Notes: generated by a model from the sequence alone, not told the origin. 64,000 bases of DNA from Gemmatimonadales bacterium (GCA_019038745.1 JAHOYV010000010.1:1-64000), one strand, 5' to 3'. Counted from the first letter of the stretch, positions 18,929-30,100 are shown. Translations and numbers: made by a program.

Positions 18929-21247
18929 TCAGGGCTGTTCGGAGCCTTTGCGAGCACCCAAAACCATGGAAACTTCCCTGGAAAGCTCACTCAGTTTGAA
19001 AGGCTTGCTCAAAAAACCCATGGCTCCATTCGAAATCAGTTCGCTGACGATGTTGTCGCGGCTGAAGCCGGAAGAAATCAGAATTTTCACCTGCGGGTCG
19101 ATCTCCCGCATCAGTTGGAAAGCTTCCTCGCCGCCCATTCTAAGCATTATCAAATCCAGAATCACCAGGTCCACTTCGGCATGGTGATCCCTGAAGTACT
19201 CCACCGCCTCCCGGCCATCGGAGCAGGTTGTGACCTCGTACCCCATTCGACCCAGGGCGGTCGTGGCGAAATTTCGCAAAATCTCCTCGTCATCCACTAG
19301 CAGAATGTGACCGTTACCGTGAGTGATTTCCTCTGGCTGAAGCTTCGGATCTGCCGCCTCATCGGCGCTCAAGGGCAGAAGAACACGAAAAACCGTACCC
19401 TTGCCCGGTTCGCTATCCAGGGAAATCGCTCCACCGTGGCTTTCGATGCAACCGACAACGGAGGCCAAGCCAAGACCCGTGCCCTTGCCGGAAACTTTGG
19501 TGGTAAAGAAGGGTTCGAAGATCATCTTCTGAACCTCCGGCGCCATGCCGCAGCCAGTGTCACTGATGGAAAGTTCCAGGCAATTACCCTGGAGACGGCT
19601 CATTTTTTGGCTCTTGCCCATCAGCATATTTGGTTGAATGTCGAAGCCGGGACCAACTTCAACATTCCTGCTGGATAGACTCAACCGACAAACCGAACTC
19701 CCACCCACCTTGTCTCCGGCCATGGCGTCGCGTGCATTGAATCCAAGGTTTAGAAGGGCGTTCTGCAGCATGGAAGGATCACCGCTCACCATGTGTTGCT
19801 CCGCATCCAGTCGCTTTATGATGGTGATTCTGCGATCGATGCTGCGGGACAACAACCCAACCACGTCTTCTATTATCGAGTGCATATCCTGGGGTTCGGA
19901 CTGAAGCTTGCCCTTCCGTGAAAAGGAAAGAAGCTGGCGGGTCAGATTGCCGGCTCGGGTAGAAGCGGTGATGATCAAATGCAGGGCATCGGCCTGTGAC
20001 GATTCGGGGGGAGTTTCCTCCAGCAAGAGCTCCGCGTGACCCATGATTCCCATCAAAATATTATTGAAATCGTGGGCCACCCCTCCGGCCAACTGGCCCA
20101 CGGCCTCCATCTTCTGGGATTGTCGCAGCTGGTCCTGGAGAACCGTCTTCTCTGTGACGTCCCAACCCTCGACCACGATGTGCGTCATGTCCCCGTCCGG
20201 GTCCCGAATGGGCTTGGCCGAGAAATCCATCAAGATCTTCCGGGCCCCCGTGCCGGTGATTTCCATCTCGAATCGACTTGCATCTTCCGATCGACAGGCG
20301 GCCAAGCCGGCCTGCAACCGTTCCTGTCCAACCGTGTCCTGCTCCCACCAAGCCGTTTCCCAGAAAGAAAGACCGCAAACCTTGTCGGCGGTGGTCCCGA
20401 TTAATTCCAAGGCGGTGTCGTTGATCTCCAGAAGCACCCCGTCGGGATCCAGCAAACCCATGAACTGAAATGTACCGTGGAAAAGTCCCTTGAATTTCTG
20501 TTCGCTGGCCAACAACGAAGTCTCGACCTTGACCCGCCTCTCTTCCACAAGCCGCGCCTGCCAGACCATGAATACCACCAACAGGACCATCACTCCGAGA
20601 ATCACCAGACTTGCAATGATCAAACGCAGCCGAAAGCTAGCGATCTCCGCCTTGATGTCATCGGTGTAGATTCCGGTTCCCACAACCCATCCCCAAGGCC
20701 CGAAGCCCTTGACGAAAGAGGTCTTGGGCGCGATGCGATCGGCGTCTTTCCACCACCACATGTACTCGACGAAACCCTCTCCGTCCGCTTCGACGACCCG
20801 CACCATTTCCCAGAATAGTTCCTTGCCCTCTACGTCCTGGAAATGGGTGATGTCCGAGCCTTCCAGCTCGGTGCGGTACGGATGCATGATCATCCGCGGA
20901 TGCATATCGTTGATCCAGAAGTAGTCCTTGCCCTGTGGACCATAGCGAAGTTCACGGAGCCTGGATTTGGCCCGTTTCTGGGCCTCCTCGAGGGAGAGTT
21001 GCTCAGGGACCTGGACGGCGTAGGTTTCCAGAAGGGCCAAGACAGTGCCCGTTAGCTCGCGTGCCATCTCCCGTTTGCTGTTCACCATGTTGTTCTTGAT
21101 GGTGGGTAAGACCAGACTGAAAATAGTCACGACAAACAATAAGAGAGTCAACAATCCAGGTAGCAGTGTACGAACTACGGTGGCCCGCCATACGGAACGG
21201 ATACCCCGCTTGTCCACAAACCAGGAATTGTACTCGTTAGAATTCAT
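18929..21247 (-). CDS. Hybrid sensor histidine kinase: Cache, PAS, HisKA, HATPase, receiver
   Basis: 772 residues. TM1 about 25-50 and TM2 about 208-230 enclose a periplasmic single Cache domain (DYFWINDMHPRMIMHPY and the later WGWVVGTGIYTDD are typical of sCache_2). A PAS domain spans about 250-370. The HisKA site is H392 in GGVAHDFNN; the HATPase has NARDAM, DTGCGM and GKGTGLGL. The C-terminal receiver has its phospho-acceptor at D698 (VILDL) and lysine in SKPF. It probably senses a small extracellular ligand and relays phosphate internally and then to an unidentified partner; no Hpt or output regulator is adjacent. It lies between bacteriohemerythrin (upstream, 161 bp) and the beta-helix gene. 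Confidence 0.9.
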   Translation of the reverse strand: MNSNEYNSWFVDKRGIRSVWRATVVRTLLPGLLTLLLFVVTIFSLVLPTIKNNMVNSKREMARELTGTVLALLETYAVQVPEQLSLEEAQKRAKSRLRELRYGPQGKDYFWINDMHPRMIMHPYRTELEGSDITHFQDVEGKELFWEMVRVVEADGEGFVEYMWWWKDADRIAPKTSFVKGFGPWGWVVGTGIYTDDIKAEIASFRLRLIIASLVILGVMVLLVVFMVWQARLVEERRVKVETSLLASEQKFKGLFHGTFQFMGLLDPDGVLLEINDTALELIGTTADKVCGLSFWETAWWEQDTVGQERLQAGLAACRSEDASRFEMEITGTGARKILMDFSAKPIRDPDGDMTHIVVEGWDVTEKTVLQDQLRQSQKMEAVGQLAGGVAHDFNNILMGIMGHAELLLEETPPESSQADALHLIITASTRAGNLTRQLLSFSRKGKLQSEPQDMHSIIEDVVGLLSRSIDRRITIIKRLDAEQHMVSGDPSMLQNALLNLGFNARDAMAGDKVGGSSVCRLSLSSRNVEVGPGFDIQPNMLMGKSQKMSRLQGNCLELSISDTGCGMAPEVQKMIFEPFFTTKVSGKGTGLGLASVVGCIESHGGAISLDSEPGKGTVFRVLLPLSADEAADPKLQPEEITHGNGHILLVDDEEILRNFATTALGRMGYEVTTCSDGREAVEYFRDHHAEVDLVILDLIMLRMGGEEAFQLMREIDPQVKILISSGFSRDNIVSELISNGAMGFLSKPFKLSELSREVSMVLGARKGSEQP

Positions 21248-21408
21248 CCGATTCCATTACCTTGGCCCAGCCCTTGTGCGGCAAGCCTCAGAGCAGCCTG
21301 CTTTTTACGGAAGACGAGCGATGCTCGGGATTCTATCATCAAATATCCGGCTAATCCAACCCCGGAACGTGCCTCCGGACTTTGCATCCACCGTCCTCTC
21401 GGCAGTCG

Positions 21409-21819
21409 TTAGACTTCGACGGCCGATTTCTGCAAGTGCTCGGAGTATTCCTTGTCGTGTTTAAGGATGTGGGAAGTCAGCCAGTAATCGAATAGTTCGC
21501 TCGTCTCGGCAGTAATGCGGCGATCTTCATTGAGAAAATCGTGCTGCAGACGCTCGACTTTCTGCAGGAGCTGGCGATGTTGACTTTGGTGGAGTTTACG
21601 CCCGGGAAAATCAGTCTTCTCCAAAAGCTTCTCCTCGAAAGCAAAATGCTCTTGTGTATACCCGAGGATTTCATTGAGAATCTGGCCCATGACCTTCGAT
21701 CCCTTGCCGCGCCTCCTGGCTTCATCAAACTTGTTTATTATTTCCACAAGGTTCTGATGTTGTTCATCCAGAGATTTGATTCCTACACTGAATTCGCCGG
21801 TCCAATCGATGAGAGCCAT
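21409..21819 (-). CDS. Bacteriohemerythrin
   Basis: 136 residues, the normal size of a single-domain bacteriohemerythrin. All seven di-iron ligands are present: H21 (DEQHQNL), H58 and E62 (EHFAFE), H77 and H81 (HQSQH), H117 and D122 (HILKHD). It binds O2 reversibly at a non-haem di-iron centre and serves for oxygen sensing, storage or delivery in microaerophiles and anaerobes. GAGGAAAA precedes the ATG. It is co-directional with the Cache hybrid kinase downstream, 161 bp away; co-transcription is possible. It fits an organism that keeps oxygen-sensitive enzymes such as the glycyl radical dehydratase of this window. Confidence 0.96.
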   Translation of the reverse strand: MALIDWTGEFSVGIKSLDEQHQNLVEIINKFDEARRRGKGSKVMGQILNEILGYTQEHFAFEEKLLEKTDFPGRKLHQSQHRQLLQKVERLQHDFLNEDRRITAETSELFDYWLTSHILKHDKEYSEHLQKSAVEV

Positions 21820-22069
21820 GCTTGGTTTTCCTCGCGGTGATGCGGGCCTATTTTTTTTCGTAGCAACCCTTGGTCAGGGTGGCAATCATTCTATGGTTAC
21901 TATCGACAGGCTGACTGGAATACTTATCGAGAATTTTCTGTTTTGGTTGTTTTTTGTGGAAATCACCATTTGGAGTTGGGAATTTTGGGAACCGGGACCA
22001 TGAATCGGGGTTGTTTCGTGGTTCGCAGCCGTATCCCCTGAACGGTCAGTGCCTCGAAAGGATTGAGTC

Positions 22070-23146
22070 ATGTCAACGATCAACGCCGGTAAACGCCTAC
22101 CCCTGTTCGTTTTTTCCCTGATGATTCTGTTCACATCCTCCCTAGCCTTGGCGGGTGACGATCCCGGCTACCTGGGCGTCTATCTGCAGGACCTCGAACC
22201 GAGCATGGTCAAAGCCCTGCAATTGGACGATAAATCCGGAGTCCTGATCAGCGAAATCGTAGAGGACAGCCCGGCGCAGAAGGCCGGACTCGAAGACGGC
22301 GACGTAATCCTGATATTCAACGGCAAGGAAATCGAGAGTTCCAAGGTCTTGACCAAAGCCGTCCGCAAGGCCGGCTCCGGCGAAAATGTGAAAGTCGTCA
22401 TCCTCCGCGACGGCAAGGAGAAAACCCTCAAGGTTGAGTTGGGTGAGCAGGATGATGAAACATTTATCTACAACGGGGACAAATTGAAGAAACTCCTCAA
22501 ACTCAAAGAATTGAAGGAACTCGGCAAATTGGATTCCTTAAAGTGGATCGAAGAAGAGGACTGCCATATTGAAATCTTTGAGGGCAACCGCGGCGTTATG
22601 GGCATCCACATAGACGATTTGAGTGAGCAAATGGGGGAGTACTTCGACGTTGAGAACGGTGAAGGTGTCCTGGTCACTGAAATCGTAAAAGACGGCGCCG
22701 CCGGTAAGGCCGGGATGAAAGCGGGCGACGTGATCGTAAAGATGGATGGCCAGAACATTTCTTCGACCGGAGAATTACACAAGGCCCTGGCCGATACTGA
22801 AGCTGAACAGGAAATGAAGGTCGAAGTGCGCCGCAAGGGCGATAAGAAGGAATTCAAGGTCACGCTGGGTGAGGCTTCAGGGCAAGAGTTCATCAGAAAA
22901 ATCAAAATCATGGACGGCGAGCACCACAACCTGCGAACTCCCAGGATGAAGATGCACATGGGTTCCCACTTCAAGCACCAGAAAGACTTACACGGAGAGG
23001 ATCACAACGTATTCCTCTACCATGATGACGATGAGGAAGGACGCATCGTAATCAAAAGACATGGCAATGATCTTGAAGAGTTGCGCAAGGAGCTGAAGAA
23101 CCTGAAGAAGGAACTGAAGGTGATTCAGGAGAAACTGGAAAAATAA
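22070..23146 (+). CDS. Periplasmic protein with two PDZ domains, no protease domain
   Basis: 358 residues. Signal peptide about 8-27 (LFVFSLMILFTSSLALA). PDZ 1 (about 30-115) has GYLGVYL and SPAQKAGLEDGDVILIFNGKEI; PDZ 2 (about 175-262) has GVMGIHI and GAAGKAGMKAGDVIVKMDGQNI. Between them is a Lys/Glu/Leu-rich helix, and the last 40 residues form a heptad-like coiled coil. The tandem PDZ resembles the C-terminal half of DegP/HtrA, but no trypsin-like domain precedes it and no catalytic Ser is seen. It may therefore be an adaptor or scaffold that binds exposed C-termini in the periplasm. AAGGA precedes the ATG. No operon partner; next gene is opposite. Confidence 0.82.
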   Translation: MSTINAGKRLPLFVFSLMILFTSSLALAGDDPGYLGVYLQDLEPSMVKALQLDDKSGVLISEIVEDSPAQKAGLEDGDVILIFNGKEIESSKVLTKAVRKAGSGENVKVVILRDGKEKTLKVELGEQDDETFIYNGDKLKKLLKLKELKELGKLDSLKWIEEEDCHIEIFEGNRGVMGIHIDDLSEQMGEYFDVENGEGVLVTEIVKDGAAGKAGMKAGDVIVKMDGQNISSTGELHKALADTEAEQEMKVEVRRKGDKKEFKVTLGEASGQEFIRKIKIMDGEHHNLRTPRMKMHMGSHFKHQKDLHGEDHNVFLYHDDDEEGRIVIKRHGNDLEELRKELKNLKKELKVIQEKLEK

Positions 23147-23211
23147 GTCTCATCGACGGCTGGAGTGCTGGGACCATCCCCACGGGGAGGAACAAAAGTA
23201 AGCTGTTTTTT

Positions 23212-23559
23212 TCAAAGCCATTTCGGGATGAAAACCAGCGCTCCAACAACTGCCGCCGCCAGAGACGCAATCAACACCGCGCCGGCCAGGATATCCTTCA
23301 CCTGGCCGTACCGCGGATCATGATGCGGGCTCAGAATATCGACCACCTTCTCCCCGGCGGTATTCAGCAGCTCCAGGGACAAAACCAAACCGATCACCCC
23401 CACGATAAGAGCCCATTCCAATAGGCTGATCTTCAACACCAGGCTCAAAACGACTGCGACAGCCGCCAGAAAGAGCATCACCTTGATGTTTATCTGGCCA
23501 CGCAGGCCGGCGGCAATGCCTTGGCCGGCGAACCTGAATCCCTGTAGGAATTTCCTCAT
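23212..23559 (-). CDS. dgkA: Diacylglycerol/undecaprenol kinase (DgkA family)
   Basis: 115 residues with three hydrophobic helices, the usual size and topology. The family signature is recognisable in LELLNTAGEKVVDILSPHHDPRYG and the following KDILAGAVLI (canonical E-x-x-N-T-A-x-E-x-x-V-D and K-D-x-x-A-G-A-V). It phosphorylates diacylglycerol or undecaprenol in the inner membrane, for phospholipid or carrier-lipid recycling. ATG 23559 is preferred over 23583 because AAAAGG lies upstream at the right distance. It follows addA on the same strand with a 52-bp gap, so it may be at the end of the addBA operon. Confidence 0.9.
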   Translation of the reverse strand: MRKFLQGFRFAGQGIAAGLRGQINIKVMLFLAAVAVVLSLVLKISLLEWALIVGVIGLVLSLELLNTAGEKVVDILSPHHDPRYGQVKDILAGAVLIASLAAAVVGALVFIPKWL

Positions 23560-23611
23560 ATTCACACCTTTTCCCTGCTTCATATCCGGTTTTCAAAGCA
23601 CTGCGAATCCA

Positions 23612-26600
23612 TCAGCACTCGACCAGCCTGGCTGCGGCTTCCAGCGCCGGATCGGTGAACAACAACCAAGTGAAAATTTCCCGGTCGGGATACAAGGCCG
23701 CAATCACTTCCCGATAAAGTTCGAGCTGGGGACGGTAATGCCCGGCCAGTTCCGCCAGACGCCCGGGATCGCCACCAGTGCGGTTGGTTTTGTAGTCGAT
23801 GATGTCGGCTCGGCCCGGCCGTAAGACCAGGCGGTCGATCACACCGACCACTCGTTCTGGGATTCGACCCGGGGCCTTTGTCCGCCAATGTGCCATTGGA
23901 ACCTCGCACAAACCTCGGGACTCGTCACCCTCGGGTCGGAAGATCCAGGTCAGTTCCTGATCACCGAACACAGCGGCAGCTTCGGCATGGAAAGGACCAA
24001 TACCCGGAGGCATTTTACCCTGATCAGCCGCCAGTTGGAGCAGAGCGTGGATCTCTTCACCCCGTAAGGTGGCGGGGACATCCGGCCCTGGCATCCGGGC
24101 CCCTTTGGAGGCGGACATTTCCGGTAAGTCCACCCCTGAAGGCGTAATCTCGTCGAAGGGCGCACGCAGCACGGGGGGTTTCCAGAATCCGTATTCCTCG
24201 ATTGGAACCGTACCTTTACTTGTCACATGCGCCAAGGAATCGGATGTCTCCGAATCTACAACATCCACCAGCCAGTCCGGTCCCTCCAAATCAACATCGG
24301 AACAATTGCCGTTTTCACCGGCGGCAGCAACCGCAGCCCGGCGTAGCTTCCTCAACGGGCTGTCGAATTCGGTCCCCGAACTCCTGTTGCCTTCCTTGTT
24401 TCCGCCTAGAATATAGAGACGATCGCGAGCCCTGGTCAACGCCACATAAAGCAGATTCGTCTCCTCGAAACGCCCACGTTCACGAGCCTTCAGGGCAGCG
24501 GTCTGCAACCCGTCTGAGGGCAATTCCATTCCCGCCGGCAACCGGAATGGGTGACGGAATTCTTTTTTTACCCCAAACAATACCGGAGTGTTGGGATCGT
24601 CGGGAGTAGTGCGAACCCGCAGGCCTTCCTTGTCACTCGGACGGTCCGCGTCCACGAGCAGCACAACAGGAGCCTCCAGCCCCTTGGCCCCATGAATGGT
24701 CATAAATCGCACGCGACCTTCGTCTCCACTCCGGGGCAGCGTTCCTTCGTCCTTCCCGCCCAACCGATCCGCCCGATCAATCAATTCCGCCAAGCGTCGA
24801 ACCGTGGGAATAGTAGCCATCTCCGGGCCCAGGCTCAGATCGAATAACCGCAATAGATTGTAACGAGCCTGGCCGCCCAAAGCAGCCTGGAAGCGCTCCA
24901 GGACATGTCCCTCACGATAGATGCGACGCAACAGGTCGTGACAACTTCCGAAACCCAGGTGCTTGCGCCAACCGGCCAGGAGGCGGACCGCTTCCCCCGT
25001 TACGGAGTGTTCAGGATCCAGGGCCAGAGTTCGCCACAGCCCTTTTGGCGGCATCAACGCTCCCTCCGCATCGTAGTTGCGCAGACCACGGCGGGCCAGC
25101 ACCTCCTGGAATTCCACCTCTCCCAGGCGAAACAGGGGGGAGCGCAGAACAGTAGCCAGGGCTACGTCATCCGAGGGAAAGACAAGCCAGCGCAGCAGGG
25201 CCAGGATATCCTGTACCTCCCGGCTGGCCGCCAACATGCCCCGACCCGAAGGGGCAATCGGAATGCCTGCCTGCCGGAAGGCCTTTTCGTAGAGTCCGAT
25301 CTCTGTTCGCTGCCGACACAGCACCAGGAAATCGTCCCAAACCAGGGGCCGTTCGCCTGGATTGTCACCATAATCCTTCCAGGTCGTCTCCCCGTCCTCC
25401 ACCAGGCGACGAACCAACTGGGCGGCAACCCGGGCGGCATCCCCCTCCAACGGCGGCAGCACTGAAACCCCGCCTGACGGTTTGAGCCGGGCCCACAGCT
25501 GTCGCAGGTGCTTTCTCTCAGTCTCGGGTACATGCTCCCTGAGGGGATCATTCTCAAACAAACAACCCACACTGTTGACCACCGCCCCCAGGCTGCGGAA
25601 GTTCGTGGGCAGATTAAAAATCTTTTGGCCGTACTCTTCCAGCTTGCGCTCGACGAAAGCGAACAGATCGGGCTCAGCCCCGCGGAAGGCGTAAATCGAC
25701 TGCTTCACATCCCCGACAAAGAACACGGTGGGCTTACCTTCGCCTGAACCTCCGGCCAGGAAATCTTCCACGAACGGCTTGAGGATTTCCCATTGGTTGA
25801 AGTTCGTATCCTGGAATTCGTCCAGCAGGATGTGGGTGATGGAATCGTCCAGACGGTAGAGCAACGACATGGCCCGGACCTCGTCGTCCATCAGGCGGCG
25901 GGCCAGTTCTTCCAGGTCCTGGAAATCCACCACGTGGTCGCGGCGCTTCAGTTTGTCGTAGAGGTCCATCGCGCGCAGGCCCAAACGCAAAAGGCCTTGG
26001 TTCTTCTGGTAAAGTTCGACGTAGCTCATCCGGCGCAGTACGTCCAACACGGGCAGGGCCTGGCCGGCGACCAGTTCGTTGAAAAGCTCCTTCAAGCCAG
26101 GGTCCTTGCGCATCCGGGTGAATGAACGCATTTGGCCCGCCTGGGTCAGGAACAGGCTGCGAGCTCCGGTGGCCAGATCAATATTCCGGCTGGGTCCTGG
26201 ATCCGCCTCATCAGCCAGCAAATCCTCGGCCTGCTCGTGGAGTTTTTTCAAATCCTTGGCCAGCAAACCGGCGCCTTCGGCTCCCAATCCGAGCGTGATG
26301 TCCTGAATGCCGTTGGCCGCAAAACTGGACAGGGTTTCCCGTAGAGCGGGGATCAATTCCTCCATCTTCGGCTCGGTGTCCGGGTCTAGATCGGGAAAGA
26401 GAAAGCCGCGCAGATCCCGCAACAAGTGGGGAAGCAGATCAAGACGAGGCCGCCGGACCATGGAGTCCGCGTTTGGATCCGTTTTCCTTCCGACCGCGTC
26501 CAGCCATCGTTGAAGTCTCATCTGTTCATTGAAGAGCCCGCTTACTCCCTTGCGGATCGAGGTGGGGTTGTCACCCACAAGTTGCCCGGTTGCCGACAGT

Positions 26601-27142
26601 TCCGCTTGGTCGGCCATCTCCAGTTCGAGTTGATCCAGTGCCTCGTCCAGCAATTCCTGTCTATTTTCCAGCACCGTGAAGCGGGGATCCAGACCGGCAT
26701 CCAGGGCGAAACGGTTCAGAATCAACTGACAGAAGGAATGGATCGTGCCCACGTTCAGGCCGGAAATATCCTCGAGCAATAATTCATAAAGTCCGGCCGC
26801 GCGGGACAGCTCCCCGGGTAAGGGTTGGCGGTCGTAAAAAAGTTTTGTCAGCTCCTTTTCCAATTCCGCCGACTGGGCCAGGGCCATTTCAGTAGCCCGC
26901 TCAAGAATGCGTTTTTGGATTTCCACCGCCGCCTTGCGCGTGAAGGTCACCGCCAGGATCGAGCGGGGGTGCACGGACTGCCTCCCCCCCTCAATGCAAA
27001 GACGCAGAAAGCGATCAACCAACACCTTGGTCTTTCCCGACCCGGCCGAAGCCCGTAGTGCCACCGAATACTTTGGGTTGGCGGCCTTCCGCTGCTCCTT
27101 GGTAGCCTTGTCCGCCGCATTTTTGTCCAGCCAGCCGCTCAT
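23612..27142 (-). CDS. addA: AddA/RecB-like helicase-nuclease subunit
   Basis: 1176 residues of a UvrD/RecB superfamily 1 helicase with a C-terminal RecB-type nuclease. Walker A is RASAGSGKTKV (about 30-40), Walker B ILLDEFQDTNFNQ, motif III DVKQSIYAFRGAEP, motif IV NFRS, motif V/VI FMTIHGAKGLEAPVV and LLYVALTRARDRLYI. The nuclease motif is VIDRLV...IIDYKTN near the end. With AddB it forms the double-strand-break resecting complex that loads RecA, as RecBCD does elsewhere. Start at ATG 27142, which overlaps the addB stop as ATGA, a translational coupling sign; the frame runs on upstream to 27229 but those codons lie inside addB. Confidence 0.92.
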   Translation of the reverse strand: MSGWLDKNAADKATKEQRKAANPKYSVALRASAGSGKTKVLVDRFLRLCIEGGRQSVHPRSILAVTFTRKAAVEIQKRILERATEMALAQSAELEKELTKLFYDRQPLPGELSRAAGLYELLLEDISGLNVGTIHSFCQLILNRFALDAGLDPRFTVLENRQELLDEALDQLELEMADQAELSATGQLVGDNPTSIRKGVSGLFNEQMRLQRWLDAVGRKTDPNADSMVRRPRLDLLPHLLRDLRGFLFPDLDPDTEPKMEELIPALRETLSSFAANGIQDITLGLGAEGAGLLAKDLKKLHEQAEDLLADEADPGPSRNIDLATGARSLFLTQAGQMRSFTRMRKDPGLKELFNELVAGQALPVLDVLRRMSYVELYQKNQGLLRLGLRAMDLYDKLKRRDHVVDFQDLEELARRLMDDEVRAMSLLYRLDDSITHILLDEFQDTNFNQWEILKPFVEDFLAGGSGEGKPTVFFVGDVKQSIYAFRGAEPDLFAFVERKLEEYGQKIFNLPTNFRSLGAVVNSVGCLFENDPLREHVPETERKHLRQLWARLKPSGGVSVLPPLEGDAARVAAQLVRRLVEDGETTWKDYGDNPGERPLVWDDFLVLCRQRTEIGLYEKAFRQAGIPIAPSGRGMLAASREVQDILALLRWLVFPSDDVALATVLRSPLFRLGEVEFQEVLARRGLRNYDAEGALMPPKGLWRTLALDPEHSVTGEAVRLLAGWRKHLGFGSCHDLLRRIYREGHVLERFQAALGGQARYNLLRLFDLSLGPEMATIPTVRRLAELIDRADRLGGKDEGTLPRSGDEGRVRFMTIHGAKGLEAPVVLLVDADRPSDKEGLRVRTTPDDPNTPVLFGVKKEFRHPFRLPAGMELPSDGLQTAALKARERGRFEETNLLYVALTRARDRLYILGGNKEGNRSSGTEFDSPLRKLRRAAVAAAGENGNCSDVDLEGPDWLVDVVDSETSDSLAHVTSKGTVPIEEYGFWKPPVLRAPFDEITPSGVDLPEMSASKGARMPGPDVPATLRGEEIHALLQLAADQGKMPPGIGPFHAEAAAVFGDQELTWIFRPEGDESRGLCEVPMAHWRTKAPGRIPERVVGVIDRLVLRPGRADIIDYKTNRTGGDPGRLAELAGHYRPQLELYREVIAALYPDREIFTWLLFTDPALEAAARLVEC

Positions 27143-30100
27143 GAGGCGAATCCTTCCCTGGTGCCGACCAGCATATCCAACTTGCTGCGGGTACTGGATT
27201 CCAGGTAGGGCCTTTCTTCCAAACGGCACAAGCCCCGGAAGTCGCAGTAACGACAGGGCAACTGGGCGGAGCCAAGACCCTGCTGTTCTCTCTGGATCAA
27301 CGGGAAGGGACCTGCCGGATTGGAGGCCTCCAGCGCCAGACGCACCAATTCGGCGACTCCCTCCAGCAACAAAAGTCGACCTTCATCATCGCCCGTATCG
27401 AGATGCGGCTTGCCCGGGGCGCCAACCTTGTCATGGCTTAGTGAGTAGTACAGGCCTTGGCTCACCTGCCCGGTGATCGGGCAGCCATCCGCTCCTTGCA
27501 GGGCCCCTGCCTCAACGGCTGCCGCATACAGCAACACCTGCAAATCCTCCAGCTTCTTGACCTTGTTCACCGAAGGCAAGCGTCCGGTCTTGTAATCGAT
27601 TACGGCCAGGGGTCCCTCGCCGGCCAGCGCTCGGTCGATGCGGTCGATCGTTCCGATAAGGTGGAGACCGGCTGCGTAATCGGGCAGCGTAGAGGGATCG
27701 GGTTCATGGCCAAGTTCCTGGGCCAACCCTACGGCCCACTCCATGAAATCACTCAACGGCATACGGAACCGGGCTTCAAGAGCAACCGGTCTCCACTGTT
27801 GAAAGCGGAGTAATTCCCAATCCACGAGTGATGGAACCGACCGGGAAAAACTGTCCAGCCAAAGCTTGCGGACGGGCAGCTCCGCCGATCCCGGCAAAAA
27901 TTCTTCTGCCGCGATTTTTCCCAACAGGAGGCGCGCACCCTCCCGATCGTCTTCGATTAGGGCCTTGTATCCGGGTCCTGACGGATCAAGCCAATTTTGC
28001 ATTATTCCGTGGACGAGGCGTCCATATTCCATGCGGCTGAATTCGGCTCGAACTTCTTCCGGTTTACGCATTGCAAAACCCCTCTCAAGCAAAAACCGGT
28101 AGGGACAATCGCGCCAAACCCGCAGTGCCGACCAGCTCAAGTCAGGCAGGGGCCGGGTTGCTTCATAGGCGGGAGGTTCGGAACTTTCGTCGAAGAAGGC
28201 TTCGTTTTCAGCAATGATCTGTTTCCAGGGAATCTCCTTGTTGCGCCACAATCTCTTCCCGGCCGCCGTGCCGCCGGGATTCCCCAAACCCAACATCAGA
28301 CGGGAAACGAAGGGCGAAGGCAGAATCGGTTGGTTGGCGTCCTCGTCAGGCCAGGTAATCAACACATGATCCGCATTATGCAGCAGGCGCAGGAAGAGCT
28401 CAGCATCCCGGCCAATAAAATCCTGCCTGACGGGTAGGCCCAGACGATATCGAACCCGGCCGGGCAGAAACAAGGGTTGCTGCGACTTGGCAGGGAAGGA
28501 ACCTTCCCGCATCCCTGCCAAAATCAAATGATCAAAACGTTCGAGCCGGGCCTCGACCAGACCGGTCAGAAGAACGGGCAAATTACGGGGCCGATGGGGA
28601 GGGACATTTTCGTTCGTCAGCAGTCGGCCAAGGTCCGCAGTGAATTCCGCCAGGTTGGATCGGGGCAACCGGTCCGATTCCCGTCGTAAATCCTGAACCA
28701 GTTTGGCGGCGGCCTGGATATCGTGGCGCTCGCTACCCGGAAGCAGGAGCCGTTCGGCGGAAAGATGATTCCAGGTTCGGCCAAGGGCCTCCAAAAGATC
28801 CCGCCAGGAACCATCCCTGCCCGCCTTGAATTCCAAAAGGGGGGCGAAGGCGTCGGCCACGGTCGTCACAAAGTTCACCAACCCTGGCCCCCTGCGCCCG
28901 AACAGATTGAGCGCCGCCTGGTCACGATCCTGCGCCCGACGATGCAATCCCGACAGCCCTCCCTCGGGCCCGGTATCCCGGCGGAACATCTGCTCCAACT
29001 GCAGTGTCCAGTGACCGTGTCCCGCTTCCACGGTGTCCAGTTTCACATAGGGATGAGTCAGCACCTCAAGCAGAGGTTCAGCCCTCAGATTGGTCAAGGC
29101 AGCCCGCAGGATGAAACGAAGCAACAGTCCGGCCGGCTGAACCGACAGCGGTTGACCGTGAGTTGTATCGGGATCGATACCGGCATCAGTCAACTGGGTG
29201 AAGATCCGCGCCGCCAGGCTCGGATCGTTCACCGCCACAGCAATTCGCGGCGTGGCATTCTGGGAATCCGGCGAATCCGGTAAACCTTCCAACAGCGATG
29301 CAACCCTATCGGCGACGACACGGCTTTCCGCCTCCGGGTCCCCACAGGGAAGCAGCTCCAGGGGGCCGTTGGGAAAGGTTAAACCGGCTACGTCTCCAAC
29401 TCCGGTTAATCGTTCAAGCAGGGAGGGGACTATTTTGGATGATGTTGAGTTTTTTGAGACTGTGGAAATTCCAACGGCACTCTCCTCGTCTCCGTCCCTG
29501 AACACGGCCTCAAGGCTTTGGGAAGGAGCCAACGGATGGCCGGGCGCCACCGTCCCGGTTGGGGATGAATCCCAGGTAGCAAGAAATAGCCGGGACAGAA
29601 ATGAGTCTCCAGTCGGGAGATACAAATGACCTTCCCGCCCGCAAGTCAGCGCGGCGCGTAACAGATCGGCACGTACCGGATCAACTCGCCCAAACCCCGC
29701 CACAAATACCAGGTCGTACGACCGTCCAGGCTGTGAATCACCTGCTGCCAGATTACGAACCAAAATATCGGACAAATCGACCAGAAAATCCGTTCTGTCA
29801 ACGGGCACAACGCGGCGATACAGCTCCCAAACCTGATGCGCCTTACCCAAATCTGCGGCGATGATCTCGGCTTCCTGGGCCCCGGCCAGAGCCAGAACCG
29901 ATTCCAGGGACTTCGGTTCCAAGAGGGTTTGATCCAAGCGATGCCTACGCACCTCGTCAAAAAAAGCCACAAATTCTTCGGCCAAGGCCGGCGCATTCTC
30001 CTGCCGTCCAGCCAACCAGGAAGCCTGGTTTTGGCCGTTGGTTGCGCCGTCGGCCAAGCCGGTGGCAAGCAATATTGGTCGCACCCTGTCATCCGGCAGT

